Shown here: piece after piece, positions 1-9,644 of the stretch
Layout: every line of letters begins with the position of its first letter
Position numbering within the stretch: position 1 is the stretch's first letter
NCBI GenBank assembly: GCA_046154695.1
Contig: JBJXFI010000116.1
Span: 1 to 21,361 of the forward strand
Length of the DNA: 21,361 nt
Reading direction: 5' to 3'
Source: DALYLB01 sp046154695
GTDB lineage: Bacteria; Acidobacteriota; Blastocatellia; RBC074
Notes under the pieces: model-generated
What the model saw: only the letters and a program-made list of their open reading frames with translations
The model's database searches: none
Told to the model about the DNA's origin: nothing
Translations under genes and position numbers: made by a program

Positions 1-1123
1 GCTCCGCGCGACCGCGAACAATGACCAGCGTCACCTCTTCCGGCTCCCGCCCATTTTCGCCGGCCGGCAAGCGATTCAAATCCGTCGGGGAGCTGACCTG
101 CGCCCCGTTGAACCTCACGATGCAATCCCCGGCGCGAAGTCCCGCGCGCTCGGCGGCTTCTCCGGCGCGCACTTCCGTCACAAATATCCCCGTTCCCGCG
201 ACGTTGAAATGGCTCGCCAACTGCTCGCTCAATGAGATCGCGATCAAACCAAGCCGATTTCTCCCGCGCACGACCTCCGGCTCCGCCTGCGGGGCCCGGC
301 TCGCGAGCGTGATCTTCCCCTCACGCAACTGGCTCTCGACAAACGCCCGCCGCTCTGCGGCCTGCGCGCGCAGCTCCCTCTCCTCTTCCAACAACCGGGC
401 CGCGGTCTTTCCGTCTCCGCCGCGCCGGGCCTCCTCCGCCATCTGCCCGCGCTCCTCTGCGACGGCGAGCAGCGCGTTCGATTCCCCGAACAACCGCTCC
501 CGCTCGTCCAGCCCCGCCGAGATCCGTTGTCCCAAAATCGCTGAGACGATCCTCCGCCGCCCTTCGCGGCTGATCTCCACCTGGACACGGCTCCCGGGAG
601 CCGCCTCGGTCACCCATCGGTGGAATTGCGCCCGATTCTGGATCTTTACATCATTGATCGAGAGAATGACATCGTTCTCTTTCAGTCCGGCTCTCTCTCC
701 CGGACTCCCCTCCGCGACCTTTCCGACCAGGGCTCCCCGGACCTCCGACAAATTCAACTCCCGCGCTCTCTCTTCGCTGACGTCTCCCAGATAGACTCCC
801 AGGTAGCCCCCGCCTCCGCGCGCCGCAGCCGTCTCATCCGAGGCCACGGCCTTTCCGGCCTGCTTTCCCGGCGATCGCGGCACAGAGGCATGCCCCGTCT
901 CACGGCGCCCTGAGGCCGCGGCCTCGGGTTCGGAACGAGTCTCTCGAAGATCGAATTGTGATGCGTTAGATGCGCTTGACCGCGCCAGGGCGTATGCCGA
1001 CATCGGAAGAATCAGCAGGAACAATACAGACGCCACCGAAATTGAAACGCCTGAGGCATACTCCGAGCAAATGGAAAAGCAGGCCTGGCGGGCGGTTTCA
1101 AAGCGACAACGTGGCAAATGCAT
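1..1123 (-). CDS. Exported double-PDZ-domain protein, C-terminus cut by the window edge
   Basis: An open frame of 374 codons runs from ATG at 1123 to the left edge without a stop. Residues about 28-45 are hydrophobic (VASVLFLLILPMSAYA) after an Arg-containing start, which reads as a signal peptide or membrane anchor. A first PDZ domain covers about residues 105-195 (YLGVYLGDVS, then GSPGERAGLKENDVILSIND). A charged Glu/Arg-rich, probably coiled-coil segment spans about 200-275. A second PDZ domain covers about 288-370 (AGEAAERAGLRAGDCIVRFNG). No protease catalytic triad is present in the visible part, so this looks like a periplasmic scaffold or adaptor rather than a complete HtrA/Ctp protease; a catalytic domain beyond the edge cannot be excluded. 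It lies 126 bp downstream of the phosphatase gene on the same strand and may be co-transcribed with it. No clear Shine-Dalgarno is seen at the chosen start, so the N-terminus is uncertain. Confidence 0.72.
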   Translation of the reverse strand, partial: MHLPRCRFETARQACFSICSEYASGVSISVASVLFLLILPMSAYALARSSASNASQFDLRETRSEPEAAASGRRETGHASVPRSPGKQAGKAVASDETAAARGGGGYLGVYLGDVSEERARELNLSEVRGALVGKVAEGSPGERAGLKENDVILSINDVKIQNRAQFHRWVTEAAPGSRVQVEISREGRRRIVSAILGQRISAGLDERERLFGESNALLAVAEERGQMAEEARRGGDGKTAARLLEEERELRAQAAERRAFVESQLREGKITLASRAPQAEPEVVRGRNRLGLIAISLSEQLASHFNVAGTGIFVTEVRAGEAAERAGLRAGDCIVRFNGAQVSSPTDLNRLPAGENGREPEEVTLVIVRGRAE

Positions 1124-1249
1124 GATTGTTGAGTTTGGGACAACTTCTGGTTTTCCGATTCGGTAGTCCGATGCCGATAGAACCCAGACGAGTCGTTTCA
1201 CGCCCGTCTGTCCGGAAAGTTCCACAAAAACGCCCTCGCGGGAAAAGAA

Positions 1250-3370
1250 TTACATGGCCGGGGGGAGAGGGGAGTTGACTTTGAAGATGACGAGGGTGAG
1301 GTCGTCCTCCTGTTCCGCGTCGGCGGTCCATTGACGAATGACATGGAGAATCTGGGCTTCGAGGCGAGGGGCGTCGAGATGGGCGTGCTGAAGAAGGAGC
1401 CTGCCGAGGCGCTCTTCGCCAAACTCCTCGCCGCGGTGATTTCTGGATTCGATAAGGCCGTCGGTGTATGCGATCAGGATGTCGCCGGGCTCAAGACGGA
1501 GTTCGTCGCTCTCGTACTCGGCGTCGGAGAAGAGGCCGAGGACGGTGCCGCCGCGGTCGAGCTTTTCCAGGCGGGGATCCCGCCGGCGCAGCAGAAGCGG
1601 CGGGTTGTGGCCGGCGTTGGTATATCTCAGGGTGTGGCTGGACTCATCGAATTCGGCGTAGAAGAAGGTGATGTAGCTCGCATCGATCATCGAGCCCGCG
1701 AGCTGCTGATTGACGCGCTGAACGAGGCGATGGACGGGATGCGCGCGGGCGGCGGTTTGGGCGACGCCGGGCGCGGATTGGGCCTTGAGCGCATAGGCGT
1801 CGTGATAGGCCTGGACCTGGCCGCGCAGGTTGGCCTGGAGGTTGGCCATCATCAGGGCGGCGGAGACGCCCTTCCCGCAGACATCGGCGACGGTCAGGCC
1901 GATCAGGCCGGGGGTGATCTCGAAAAAATCGTAATAGTCGCCGCTGACGGACCGGGCCGGGATGCAGATGCCGGGTGCGAAGTCGAGCACCTGGGTGCGG
2001 GGAATGGCGCGGGGGAAGAGGCGGGCCTGGACCTCGGCGGCGATCTTCATCTCCTGATCGAGGCGCTGCTTCTCGGCCGAGACCCGCAGCAGTTCGCGAA
2101 TCGAGCGCGTCATGCTGTTGAACGATCCGCTCAGCTCGGCGAGCTGGTCGCCGCCCGTGATGGCGATCTCGTGATCCAGATCCCCGGCCTTGACGCGGCT
2201 CGTGCCCAGATAGAGATTATGCACCGCTCCGGTGATCGACCGGGTGAGGAAGATCGCGGAGACGATGGCAGCGAGCGCGATGAAGAGAAAGAAGACGCTC
2301 ACGCCGCCGATCAGATAGACCACCAGATTTCCGATGACGCTGTTGGATTTGAACTGCTCGATGCGGCGCCAGATCTGGCGCGGGTGGAGGAACGAGCCGT
2401 CGAGGGCGAGCACGTCGCTTTCCATCGGCTTGCCTGTCTCCCACTCCACGATCGACTTGAAGATGGGGATGCCCTCGGGGCGCAGTTCGCCCGACCTCCC
2501 CGTCTCGTCGATGTCCGGCCCCGCCGAGGTTTGAACGAGCGGGACGGCGGCCATGCCGGGCCGTACGTTCAGGTTGGTCGTCTGGCTCAGCTTCGCGCAA
2601 AGCGCGTCTCCGATGGGATAGCTCAGATGAAAGGAGCCGGCGGCCCCCGGCAGGTGCAGCGCGTGGTGGGCCGAGATTTGCCGGGCATTCGCACGGGGCT
2701 GCTCGACCGCCAAACCGTCGAACTCTCCGCGCGCGACCAGCCACGACGGCAGCGCATGGGCGGCTCCCGGCGAACCCACGCCCCCGCCGGCTTCCACATG
2801 AATTTCGCCCTCGCCCCCATCGGGCCTGAAATCGAGATGCAGATTCGGAAAGACCGGGGCGAGCGCGTTGGCGCGTTCCAGCAGCTTCCGGCGCAGGTCG
2901 TCCGGCTTCACGGCCTTCCTGTCGAGCCCCGCCAGTTCCCCGGCCAGGGCCTGCGTCGCCGCGCGCGACTGCTCCAGATACCCGTCCAGCCTGCGCGAAA
3001 CCAGGTTGGTGTTCGATTGCATCACGACGGCCAGCGCGATCAACCCGAAGAGAATCGTGATCAGCAGCAGCGGCAGCGCGCCGATCAGCAGGTACGTGAC
3101 GATCAACCGCCGCCGCAGCCGCCAGAGCAGATGCCGCATCAGCCAGTGCGCCCCGCGAACCCCGAAATAGCCCAGCGGAATGAACGCCAGCACCGACCCG
3201 AAATCGACCAGCCCCTTCAACGCCCGGCTGCCGAAGAGCGACTCTCCGTCGGCCAGCGCCCAATTGACGAACCAGAACAACAGGCCGGCGCACATCGCCC
3301 GGCCCATCCTCGTGATCGGCAGCAGGCTCCCGAGCAGCTCTTTCAGCGGGATTCGGCTGTCCTTATACAT
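1250..3370 (-). CDS. Membrane HAMP-domain PP2C-type (RsbU/SpoIIE family) serine phosphatase
   Basis: A 706-residue membrane-anchored protein phosphatase. Hydrophobic segments lie at about residues 25-40, 53-70 and 89-117, then a soluble sensor-like region (about 120-340), another membrane segment at about 346-377 and a HAMP domain at about 378-430 (AGDLDHEIAITGGDQLAELSG). The PP2C/SpoIIE domain covers about 460-700. Its metal-binding acidic residues are visible: D478 in SGDYYDFF, D496 in VADVCGKGVSAA, D637 in AYTDGLIE and D689/D690 in EDDLTLV. Members of this family dephosphorylate anti-sigma-factor antagonists or similar phosphoproteins in partner-switching pathways. No STAS or anti-sigma kinase gene is visible nearby, so the target is unknown. 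The gene begins 28 bp after the acyl-CoA ligase stop, which suggests an operon. A weak GGGGA lies about 11 nt before the start. Long open frames on the opposite strand here are GC-driven shadows. Confidence 0.92.
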   Translation of the reverse strand: MYKDSRIPLKELLGSLLPITRMGRAMCAGLLFWFVNWALADGESLFGSRALKGLVDFGSVLAFIPLGYFGVRGAHWLMRHLLWRLRRRLIVTYLLIGALPLLLITILFGLIALAVVMQSNTNLVSRRLDGYLEQSRAATQALAGELAGLDRKAVKPDDLRRKLLERANALAPVFPNLHLDFRPDGGEGEIHVEAGGGVGSPGAAHALPSWLVARGEFDGLAVEQPRANARQISAHHALHLPGAAGSFHLSYPIGDALCAKLSQTTNLNVRPGMAAVPLVQTSAGPDIDETGRSGELRPEGIPIFKSIVEWETGKPMESDVLALDGSFLHPRQIWRRIEQFKSNSVIGNLVVYLIGGVSVFFLFIALAAIVSAIFLTRSITGAVHNLYLGTSRVKAGDLDHEIAITGGDQLAELSGSFNSMTRSIRELLRVSAEKQRLDQEMKIAAEVQARLFPRAIPRTQVLDFAPGICIPARSVSGDYYDFFEITPGLIGLTVADVCGKGVSAALMMANLQANLRGQVQAYHDAYALKAQSAPGVAQTAARAHPVHRLVQRVNQQLAGSMIDASYITFFYAEFDESSHTLRYTNAGHNPPLLLRRRDPRLEKLDRGGTVLGLFSDAEYESDELRLEPGDILIAYTDGLIESRNHRGEEFGEERLGRLLLQHAHLDAPRLEAQILHVIRQWTADAEQEDDLTLVIFKVNSPLPPAM

Positions 3371-3398
3371 CTTCAGCAGTCCCCACCCGGAATCAACG

Positions 3399-5264
3399 TC
3401 AGCCCAGCTCCACCTCGAACCGGGGATAGAGGCCGTCGATCACATCGCGATGCTTGTCTTCGACAAATTTTCGGCGCACCTTGAGGGTCGGCGTGAGCTC
3501 CCCGCCCTCGACGGAGAACTCCTCATCGAGCAGCGCGATCTTCTTGATCTTTTCGTGCGGGGCCAGTTCCCGCGTGACCTCGTCGATCTTTTTCTTGAAG
3601 TATTCGACGATGCGCGGGTGCCGGGCCAGTTCGCGCGGCTCCCGGACCTCGAGGTTGAGCGACCGGGCGTAGGAGCGCAGCGCGTCGAACGCCGGGACGA
3701 TCAGCGCCGAGGGGAACTTCCGGGAATTGCCGATGACGATCACCTGCTCCACCATCGGGATGCCCCGGATCATGTTCTCGATGGGCTGCGGCGCGATGTA
3801 CTTCCCGAGACTGGTCTTGATCAGGTCCTTCTTCCGGTCGGTGATTCGTATGAACCCCTCCTCGTCGATCGTTCCGATGTCGCCCGTGAGAAACCAGACC
3901 CCGTCGTCATACCGCTGCAGCACCCGCTCGGTCTCTTCCGTCAGGTGATAATAGCCCTGCATGACGTTCTCTCCCTGCACAAGCAGCTCACCGTCCTCGG
4001 CGACCCGCACCTTGACGCCCGGGATCGGCTGCCCGATCGTCCCGATGCGGTTCGAGCCGGGCCGGTTGAATGAGACGACCGGCGCCGTCTCGGTCAGGCC
4101 GTATCCCTGCAGAATCTTGATCCCCGCTCCGGAGAAGATATAGGCCAGCTCCGAAGGCAGCGCCGCGCCTCCCGAGACGAAGAACCGCAGCCGCCCGCCC
4201 ACCGCCGCCCGCCACTTCGTAAAGACAAGCCGGTCGAGCGCGGCGTGCTCCAGCATCATCCGCACCGGCACCCGCTTTCCCTGGTCCCGCCGCACGGCGA
4301 CCTCCCGGCCGACCTCGATCGCCCGGTTGAAGATCTTCTGCCGGAACGGCGTCGCCTCCGCCGCCCGCTTGTTGATCGTCGCATAGATCCTCTCGAACAA
4401 CCGCGGAACCGCCGTGACGATCGTCGGACGGACCTCCTTGATATCCTCCGCCACCGTCTCCACCCCGCGCGCGTAATTGATCTGCACGCCGAAGCTCAGA
4501 TAGATGTAGAGAACCGTTCGCTCGAAGACGTGCGAGAGCGGCAGAAAGCTCAGGGCCGTGTCGTTCGGCTCCAGTTCGAAGACGCTGCCCGAATCGAGCG
4601 CGTTCGAGACCAGGTTGCGATGGGTCAGCATCACCCCCTTGGGCTCGCCCGTCGTGCCCGAAGTGTAGATGATCGTCGCCAGATCCTCCGCCGCCGCCCG
4701 CCGGGAGATCTCCTCGAAGCGCCCTGGATGGGCCGCTCTCTCCGCGGCCCCGATCCGCTCCAGCGCCCCCAGCGTCGTCAACCCGTCCTCGGAAGGAGGC
4801 GAATCCGGCGACGCACCCTCCTTCGGATCCTCGAAAAGGATGATCCGGGGGCGCTCCTTCGCCTTGAAGGAATCCAGCGCCTGGCGGACCCGCTTCAACT
4901 GCCTCGCATTCGAGACAAAGAGCATCCGCGCGCCGCTGTCGCGCAGAATATAGGCCACCTGATCCACGGTCTGTGTCGGATAGATCGGCACATTGACCGC
5001 ACCGACCGCCAGAATCGCGTAATCGGTCAGACTCCACTCCGGGCAGCTCTCCGCCAGCAGCGCAATCCGGTCCCCCGGGTTCACGCCTTCCCGATCCAGC
5101 GCGAGCGCCACATTCCACACCCGTTCCCGCAGCTCCGCCCCCGTGATGCCCTGCCATGTCTTGTCCCGCCGGAACCGCATGACGACGTTCGACGCAAACC
5201 TCTCCATCGACTGCCTGAACAAGTCGTTGATTGTGCGGGGCTCTGTCATATTCGCCATGTTCAT
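3399..5264 (-). CDS. AMP-forming long-chain fatty-acid-CoA ligase
   Basis: A 621-residue ANL-superfamily adenylating enzyme that activates fatty acids to acyl-CoA via an acyl-AMP intermediate. The AMP-binding P-loop is at residues 198-210 (IIYTSGTTGEPKG), the A5 motif at about 387-395 (GYGLTETAP), the A7/A8 region at about 459-492 (LTGDIGTIDEEG, then ITDRKKDLIKTSLGKYIAP) and the C-terminal catalytic-lysine region at about 590-600 (LTPTLKVRRKF). Length and motif order match FadD/FAA-type long-chain ligases rather than acetyl-CoA synthetases. Three in-frame ATGs occur close together (5264, 5258, 5249) and no strong ribosome site decides between them, so the start may be up to 15 nt downstream. 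It appears to be the first gene of a minus-strand string with the PP2C phosphatase and the PDZ protein. Substrate chain length cannot be read from the sequence. Confidence 0.93.
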   Translation of the reverse strand: MNMANMTEPRTINDLFRQSMERFASNVVMRFRRDKTWQGITGAELRERVWNVALALDREGVNPGDRIALLAESCPEWSLTDYAILAVGAVNVPIYPTQTVDQVAYILRDSGARMLFVSNARQLKRVRQALDSFKAKERPRIILFEDPKEGASPDSPPSEDGLTTLGALERIGAAERAAHPGRFEEISRRAAAEDLATIIYTSGTTGEPKGVMLTHRNLVSNALDSGSVFELEPNDTALSFLPLSHVFERTVLYIYLSFGVQINYARGVETVAEDIKEVRPTIVTAVPRLFERIYATINKRAAEATPFRQKIFNRAIEVGREVAVRRDQGKRVPVRMMLEHAALDRLVFTKWRAAVGGRLRFFVSGGAALPSELAYIFSGAGIKILQGYGLTETAPVVSFNRPGSNRIGTIGQPIPGVKVRVAEDGELLVQGENVMQGYYHLTEETERVLQRYDDGVWFLTGDIGTIDEEGFIRITDRKKDLIKTSLGKYIAPQPIENMIRGIPMVEQVIVIGNSRKFPSALIVPAFDALRSYARSLNLEVREPRELARHPRIVEYFKKKIDEVTRELAPHEKIKKIALLDEEFSVEGGELTPTLKVRRKFVEDKHRDVIDGLYPRFEVELG

Positions 5265-5592
5265 CGTTCATCCGCCAGCTTGTCGTCAGTATTGGCCAGA
5301 GTTTTCCGGTCCGAAGCACAACGAGCCGCATGGCTCCCGGCTCCCCGGCATTGCGAGGGACTCCCCTGCGACACGAAGAGGACGCCTTGCCGCGGATCGC
5401 GCCGCGCGGTGCCCCCAATGCGCGCCATTGTCATTGTTTCCAGTTGGATCGCCGAACTGCATCATACGCCCTGCCGGGCGATTTCGATCGAGATCGTGAT
5501 AATCTGTCTATTTCCCGGATTTGTCAATTTCGCCCCCCGCCCCCCGCGCTCCGTTTTTAATCAGCGGACGCCCTGCAAACCCCGTGCGCGCC
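5265..5592. other. Divergent intergenic region between the acyl-CoA ligase and rplM
   Basis: No gene or RNA was recognised in this stretch. It should hold the minus-strand promoter of the acyl-CoA ligase string. The only structured site noticed is a near-palindrome at 5480-5497, listed separately. A plus-strand frame that crosses the region is a continuation of the antisense shadow over the ligase. Confidence 0.5.
5480..5497. promoter_or_regulatory. Near-palindrome, possible operator
   Basis: The 18-bp sequence CGATTTCGATCGAGATCG matches its own reverse complement at 16 of 18 positions. It lies about 215 bp upstream of the acyl-CoA ligase start and about 95 bp upstream of the rplM -35 box. 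Fatty-acid genes are often controlled by dimeric TetR-type repressors that bind such dyads, but no specific family consensus was recognised. Confidence 0.2.
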
Positions 5593-5621
5593 TTGACATG
5601 GGAGAGAGCTTTTAATATTCT
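5593..5621 (+). promoter_or_regulatory. Probable sigma-70-type promoter of the rplM cluster
   Basis: A perfect TTGACA at 5593-5598 is followed after a 17-bp spacer by TATTCT at 5616-5621 (4 of 6 matches to TATAAT). Transcription would begin near 5628, giving a short leader of about 35 nt before rplM. An overlapping TAATAT at 5613-5618 is less likely because its spacer would be only 14 bp. Confidence 0.62.
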
Positions 5622-5663
5622 TCACGTTCGCGTTTTTGACGCATAAACTCGGAGATCATATCT

Positions 5664-6107
5664 ATGTCAACCTATTTTCCAAGTGGTAAAGGTCTTGAGC
5701 AGCATCGGAAGTGGCACATCGTCGATGCGGACGGCAAAACGGTGGGCCGGCTTGCCAGCGAAGTCGCCCAGGTGCTGATGGGCAAGCATAAACCGACCTA
5801 TACCCCCTTCCTCGATACGGGCGATCACGTGATCGTCATCAACGCATCCAAGGTCGTCTTCAAGGGCAACAAGCTCAACGCCAAGTTATATCATCATCAC
5901 ACGGGCTTTCCGGGCGGGCTGAAGGAATCCAGCGCTCGCGACCTTCTGGCCAAGAACCCGGTCAAGCTCCTCGAACTGGCGATCCGCGGCATGCTGCCGA
6001 AGACCAAACTCGGTCGCGCGATGAGCAGCAAGCTGAAGGTCTATGCCGGCGCCGAGCACCCGCACGGAGCGCAGCAGCCGAAACCCATGGCGGTCGAGGC
6101 CCGGTAG
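5664..6107 (+). CDS. rplM: 50S ribosomal protein L13
   Basis: A 147-residue protein with the typical L13 pattern: WHIVDADGKTVGRLAS near the N-terminus, DTGDHVIVINASKV in the middle, YHHHTGFPGGLK, then AIRGMLPKTKLGRAM and a C-terminal LKVYAGAEHPHGAQQP. L13 is an early-assembly protein of the large subunit that binds 23S rRNA. The start is fixed by GGAGAT at 5651-5656, seven nucleotides before ATG. It is the first gene of the translation cluster and sits directly behind the consensus-like promoter. rpsI follows after an 80-nt gap, the usual rplM-rpsI pairing. Confidence 0.97.
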   Translation: MSTYFPSGKGLEQHRKWHIVDADGKTVGRLASEVAQVLMGKHKPTYTPFLDTGDHVIVINASKVVFKGNKLNAKLYHHHTGFPGGLKESSARDLLAKNPVKLLELAIRGMLPKTKLGRAMSSKLKVYAGAEHPHGAQQPKPMAVEAR

Positions 6108-6187
6108 CCGGGTGGTTGTTTGGGCAACCCGTCGCGCCGTCCAGGAGTTGCTGGCGGGCGATCTATCCATCAGGAGCGAATTCAAAC

Positions 6188-6580
6188 GTGGCTGATATTC
6201 AGTATTACGGAACGGGCCGTCGGAAGAGCGCGACCGCGCGCGTCTACCTTCGCCCCGGCAGCGGAAACTTCAAGGTCAACCGCAACGCCATCGAATCCTA
6301 CTTCAAGAACGAGACCCTGCGAATGATCATTCGCCAGCCCCTTCAGTTGACCGACACCCTGAGCAAATTCGATGTGGTGGTCAATGTGCAGGGCGGGGGC
6401 CCCGCCGGCCAGGCGGGCGCCGTCCGGCATGGCATCTCGCGCGCGCTTCTCGAGTTCAACAATGAACTCCGCAAAAAGCTCAAGCGAGCCGGCCTTCTCA
6501 CGAGGGATCCGCGCGGGAAAGAGCGAAAGAAGTATGGCCAGAAGGGGGCCCGCAAGCGCTTCCAGTTCTCGAAGCGATAA
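6188..6580 (+). CDS. rpsI: 30S ribosomal protein S9, GTG start
   Basis: S9 of the small subunit, whose C-terminal basic tail reaches the P-site tRNA. The N-terminus IQYYGTGRRKSATARVYL and the C-terminus DPRGKERKKYGQKGARKRF, ending FSKR, are diagnostic. The in-frame ATG at 6116 would add 24 residues with no S9 similarity. The GTG at 6188 gives 130 residues, the standard length, and has AGGAG at 6172-6176, eleven nucleotides upstream, so GTG is preferred. It is co-transcribed with rplM. Confidence 0.95.
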   Translation: MADIQYYGTGRRKSATARVYLRPGSGNFKVNRNAIESYFKNETLRMIIRQPLQLTDTLSKFDVVVNVQGGGPAGQAGAVRHGISRALLEFNNELRKKLKRAGLLTRDPRGKERKKYGQKGARKRFQFSKR

Positions 6581-6603
6581 TTCACACCCGCGGAAAGCCG
6601 GCC

Positions 6604-6631
6604 GCGAAGGGGCGCCGCCCGCCCCGTTCGC
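6604..6631 (+). promoter_or_regulatory. Hairpin in the rpsB leader
   Basis: GCGAAGGGGCG at 6604-6614 can pair with CGCCCCGTTCGC at 6620-6631, with one bulged G and a 5-nt loop. It lies in the 161-nt gap between rpsI and rpsB and is not followed by a T-run, so it is a weak terminator at best. A leader structure involved in S2 autoregulation is possible by analogy with other bacteria, but no known rpsB leader motif was recognised. Confidence 0.3.
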
Positions 6632-6741
6632 CCTCCAGGCGCCGCACAATTCCATTGCCCGCTCCAGCAGCATTGGTTGTTCTGGGAACGAACCGGGATC
6701 TCGGGAGCAGGCGAGCACATAAACCAGATACGGAGGTTTGA

Positions 6742-7836
<1,095 letters not shown>

Positions 7837-7870
7837 TCCCATCCCCCGGATGTCGATCGGACGGGACGCC

Positions 7871-7910
7871 CGCATCTGGCCGCATCTGGCCGCATCTGGC
7901 CACATCTGGC
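7871..7910. repeat. Four 10-bp tandem repeats
   Basis: The unit CGCATCTGGC is repeated three times exactly at 7871-7900, followed by a fourth copy with one change (CACATCTGGC) at 7901-7910. It lies between the rpsB stop and its terminator and is not part of any supported gene. It may be a copy-number-variable microsatellite-like tract; no function is evident. Confidence 0.9.
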
Positions 7911-7944
7911 GGATTTCGGCCCCGCCGGGGCCAAACATCAAACC

Positions 7945-7986
7945 AACGGCGCAGCCTTGCATCCCTTGCGCGGCTGCGCCGTTTTT
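7945..7986 (+). terminator. Intrinsic terminator after rpsB
   Basis: AACGGCGCAGCC at 7945-7956 pairs perfectly with GGCTGCGCCGTT at 7972-7983 around a 15-nt loop, and the 3' arm runs into TTTTT at 7982-7986. The 12-bp GC-rich stem plus U-tract is a strong Rho-independent signal. Because tsf begins only 70 nt later, it may act as a partial terminator or attenuator that sets the S2 to EF-Ts ratio. Confidence 0.82.
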
Positions 7987-8056
7987 GCAAAATCATCGTG
8001 GATTCATAGATCGGCAGAAGCGGACATCGTCCCCTGCCTTCGGAGGTATACTTTTT

Positions 8057-8719
<663 letters not shown>

Positions 8720-8735
8720 CAACCATGCTTTATGG

Positions 8736-8766
8736 GCCGGGGCTCCTTCGTCCAAAGGGCCCCGGC
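8736..8766 (+). other. GC-rich hairpin between tsf and pyrH
   Basis: GCCGGGGC at 8736-8743 and GCCCCGGC at 8759-8766 form an 8-bp stem (slightly extendable) with a 15-nt loop. No T-run follows, so it is not a typical intrinsic terminator. It may be an RNA-stabilising or processing hairpin in the tsf-pyrH intergenic RNA. Confidence 0.4.
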
Positions 8767-8845
8767 TCCCGATCTCCGTCCCTCGTGGCCCCCGCGAAGC
8801 TCGGAATGGCCCCGGGGCTCGAATTCATACTGATGCAGGCCCATT

Positions 8846-9586
8846 GTGTCCGAACCATCCAAGAGTAACGGGCCGGGTTTCCGGCGAATCCTGTTGAAAA
8901 TCAGCGGCGAAGCCCTGATGGGCGAAGCGGGCTATGGTATCGATCCCGAGGTGATGCAGCGAGTCTCGCAGGAAGTGAAGGACGTGCACGATCTCGGCGT
9001 CGAGATCGCCATGGTCGTCGGCGGGGGAAATATCTTCCGCGGGCTGAAGGGCAGCGCGGCCGGCATGGAGCGCTCCTCCGCGGACTATATGGGAATGCTG
9101 GCGACCGTCATGAACGCGATCGCGCTGCAGGATGCGATGGAGAAGCTTGGGCTCTTCACGCGCGTGGTCTCCGCAATCGAGATGCGCGAGATCGCCGAGC
9201 CGTTCATCCGGCGGCGGGCGGTCCGTCATCTGGAGAAAGGGCGCATCGTGATCTTCGCCGCGGGAACAGGCAACCCCTATTTCACGACCGACTCGGCCGC
9301 CGCGCTGCGCGCCCTGGAGATCAAGGCGGATATCCTGATGAAGGCGACCGGCGTCGAGGGCATTTACACCGCCGATCCGCGCAAGGATCCGAACGCGATC
9401 AAGATCGATGAGCTCAATTACATGCGCGTTCTGCAGCATGAACTGGCCGTGATGGATGCTTCCGCGATCTCGCTCTGCAAGGAGAACCGGCTGCCCATTC
9501 TGGTCTTCAACATGCATGTCCCCGGCAATATCAAGCGCGCCGCGATGGGGGAGAAGGTCGGCTCGATCATCCGGCCGGATGAATAG
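8846..9586 (+). CDS. pyrH: UMP kinase
   Basis: Bacterial UMP kinase of the amino-acid-kinase fold, converting UMP to UDP for pyrimidine nucleotide synthesis. Motifs in order: RRILLKISGEAL (about residues 13-24), MVVGGGNIFRG (56-66), FAAGTGNPYFTTDSAAALRA (137-156) and DILMKATGVEGIYTADPRKD (162-181). The length of 246 residues is normal. The GTG at 8846 is chosen because it gives a typical short N-terminal extension before RRILLKISGEAL and no suitable ATG exists; only a weak AGG six nucleotides upstream serves as ribosome site. It is placed between tsf and frr as in many bacteria. Confidence 0.95.
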   Translation: MSEPSKSNGPGFRRILLKISGEALMGEAGYGIDPEVMQRVSQEVKDVHDLGVEIAMVVGGGNIFRGLKGSAAGMERSSADYMGMLATVMNAIALQDAMEKLGLFTRVVSAIEMREIAEPFIRRRAVRHLEKGRIVIFAAGTGNPYFTTDSAAALRALEIKADILMKATGVEGIYTADPRKDPNAIKIDELNYMRVLQHELAVMDASAISLCKENRLPILVFNMHVPGNIKRAAMGEKVGSIIRPDE

Positions 9587-9644
9587 ACCGTTTCGACACG
9601 CGATCCGACCACCGTCCGTCGTGGATCCAATTTCGGAGATAATT

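Noticed and set aside
1331..3484. 717-codon open frame on the plus strand opposite the phosphatase
   Set aside because: Its translation is low-complexity and Asp/Glu/Arg/Gln-rich with no recognisable domain, while the opposite strand encodes a complete HAMP/PP2C protein. It is a GC-rich antisense shadow.
5265..5592. tRNA or structured RNA gene in the ligase-rplM gap
   Set aside because: No cloverleaf-compatible arms or recognised RNA motif could be found by eye.
4245..5615. 456-codon plus-strand frame opposite the acyl-CoA ligase
   Set aside because: Arg/His/Pro-rich translation typical of a shadow frame; the minus strand carries all ligase motifs.
6116..6187. ATG at 6116 as the S9 start
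   Set aside because: Adds 24 residues without S9 similarity; GTG 6188 with AGGAG upstream gives the standard 130 residues.
7871..7910. Tandem repeats as a CRISPR array
   Set aside because: Units are directly adjacent 10-mers with no spacers, and no cas genes are present.
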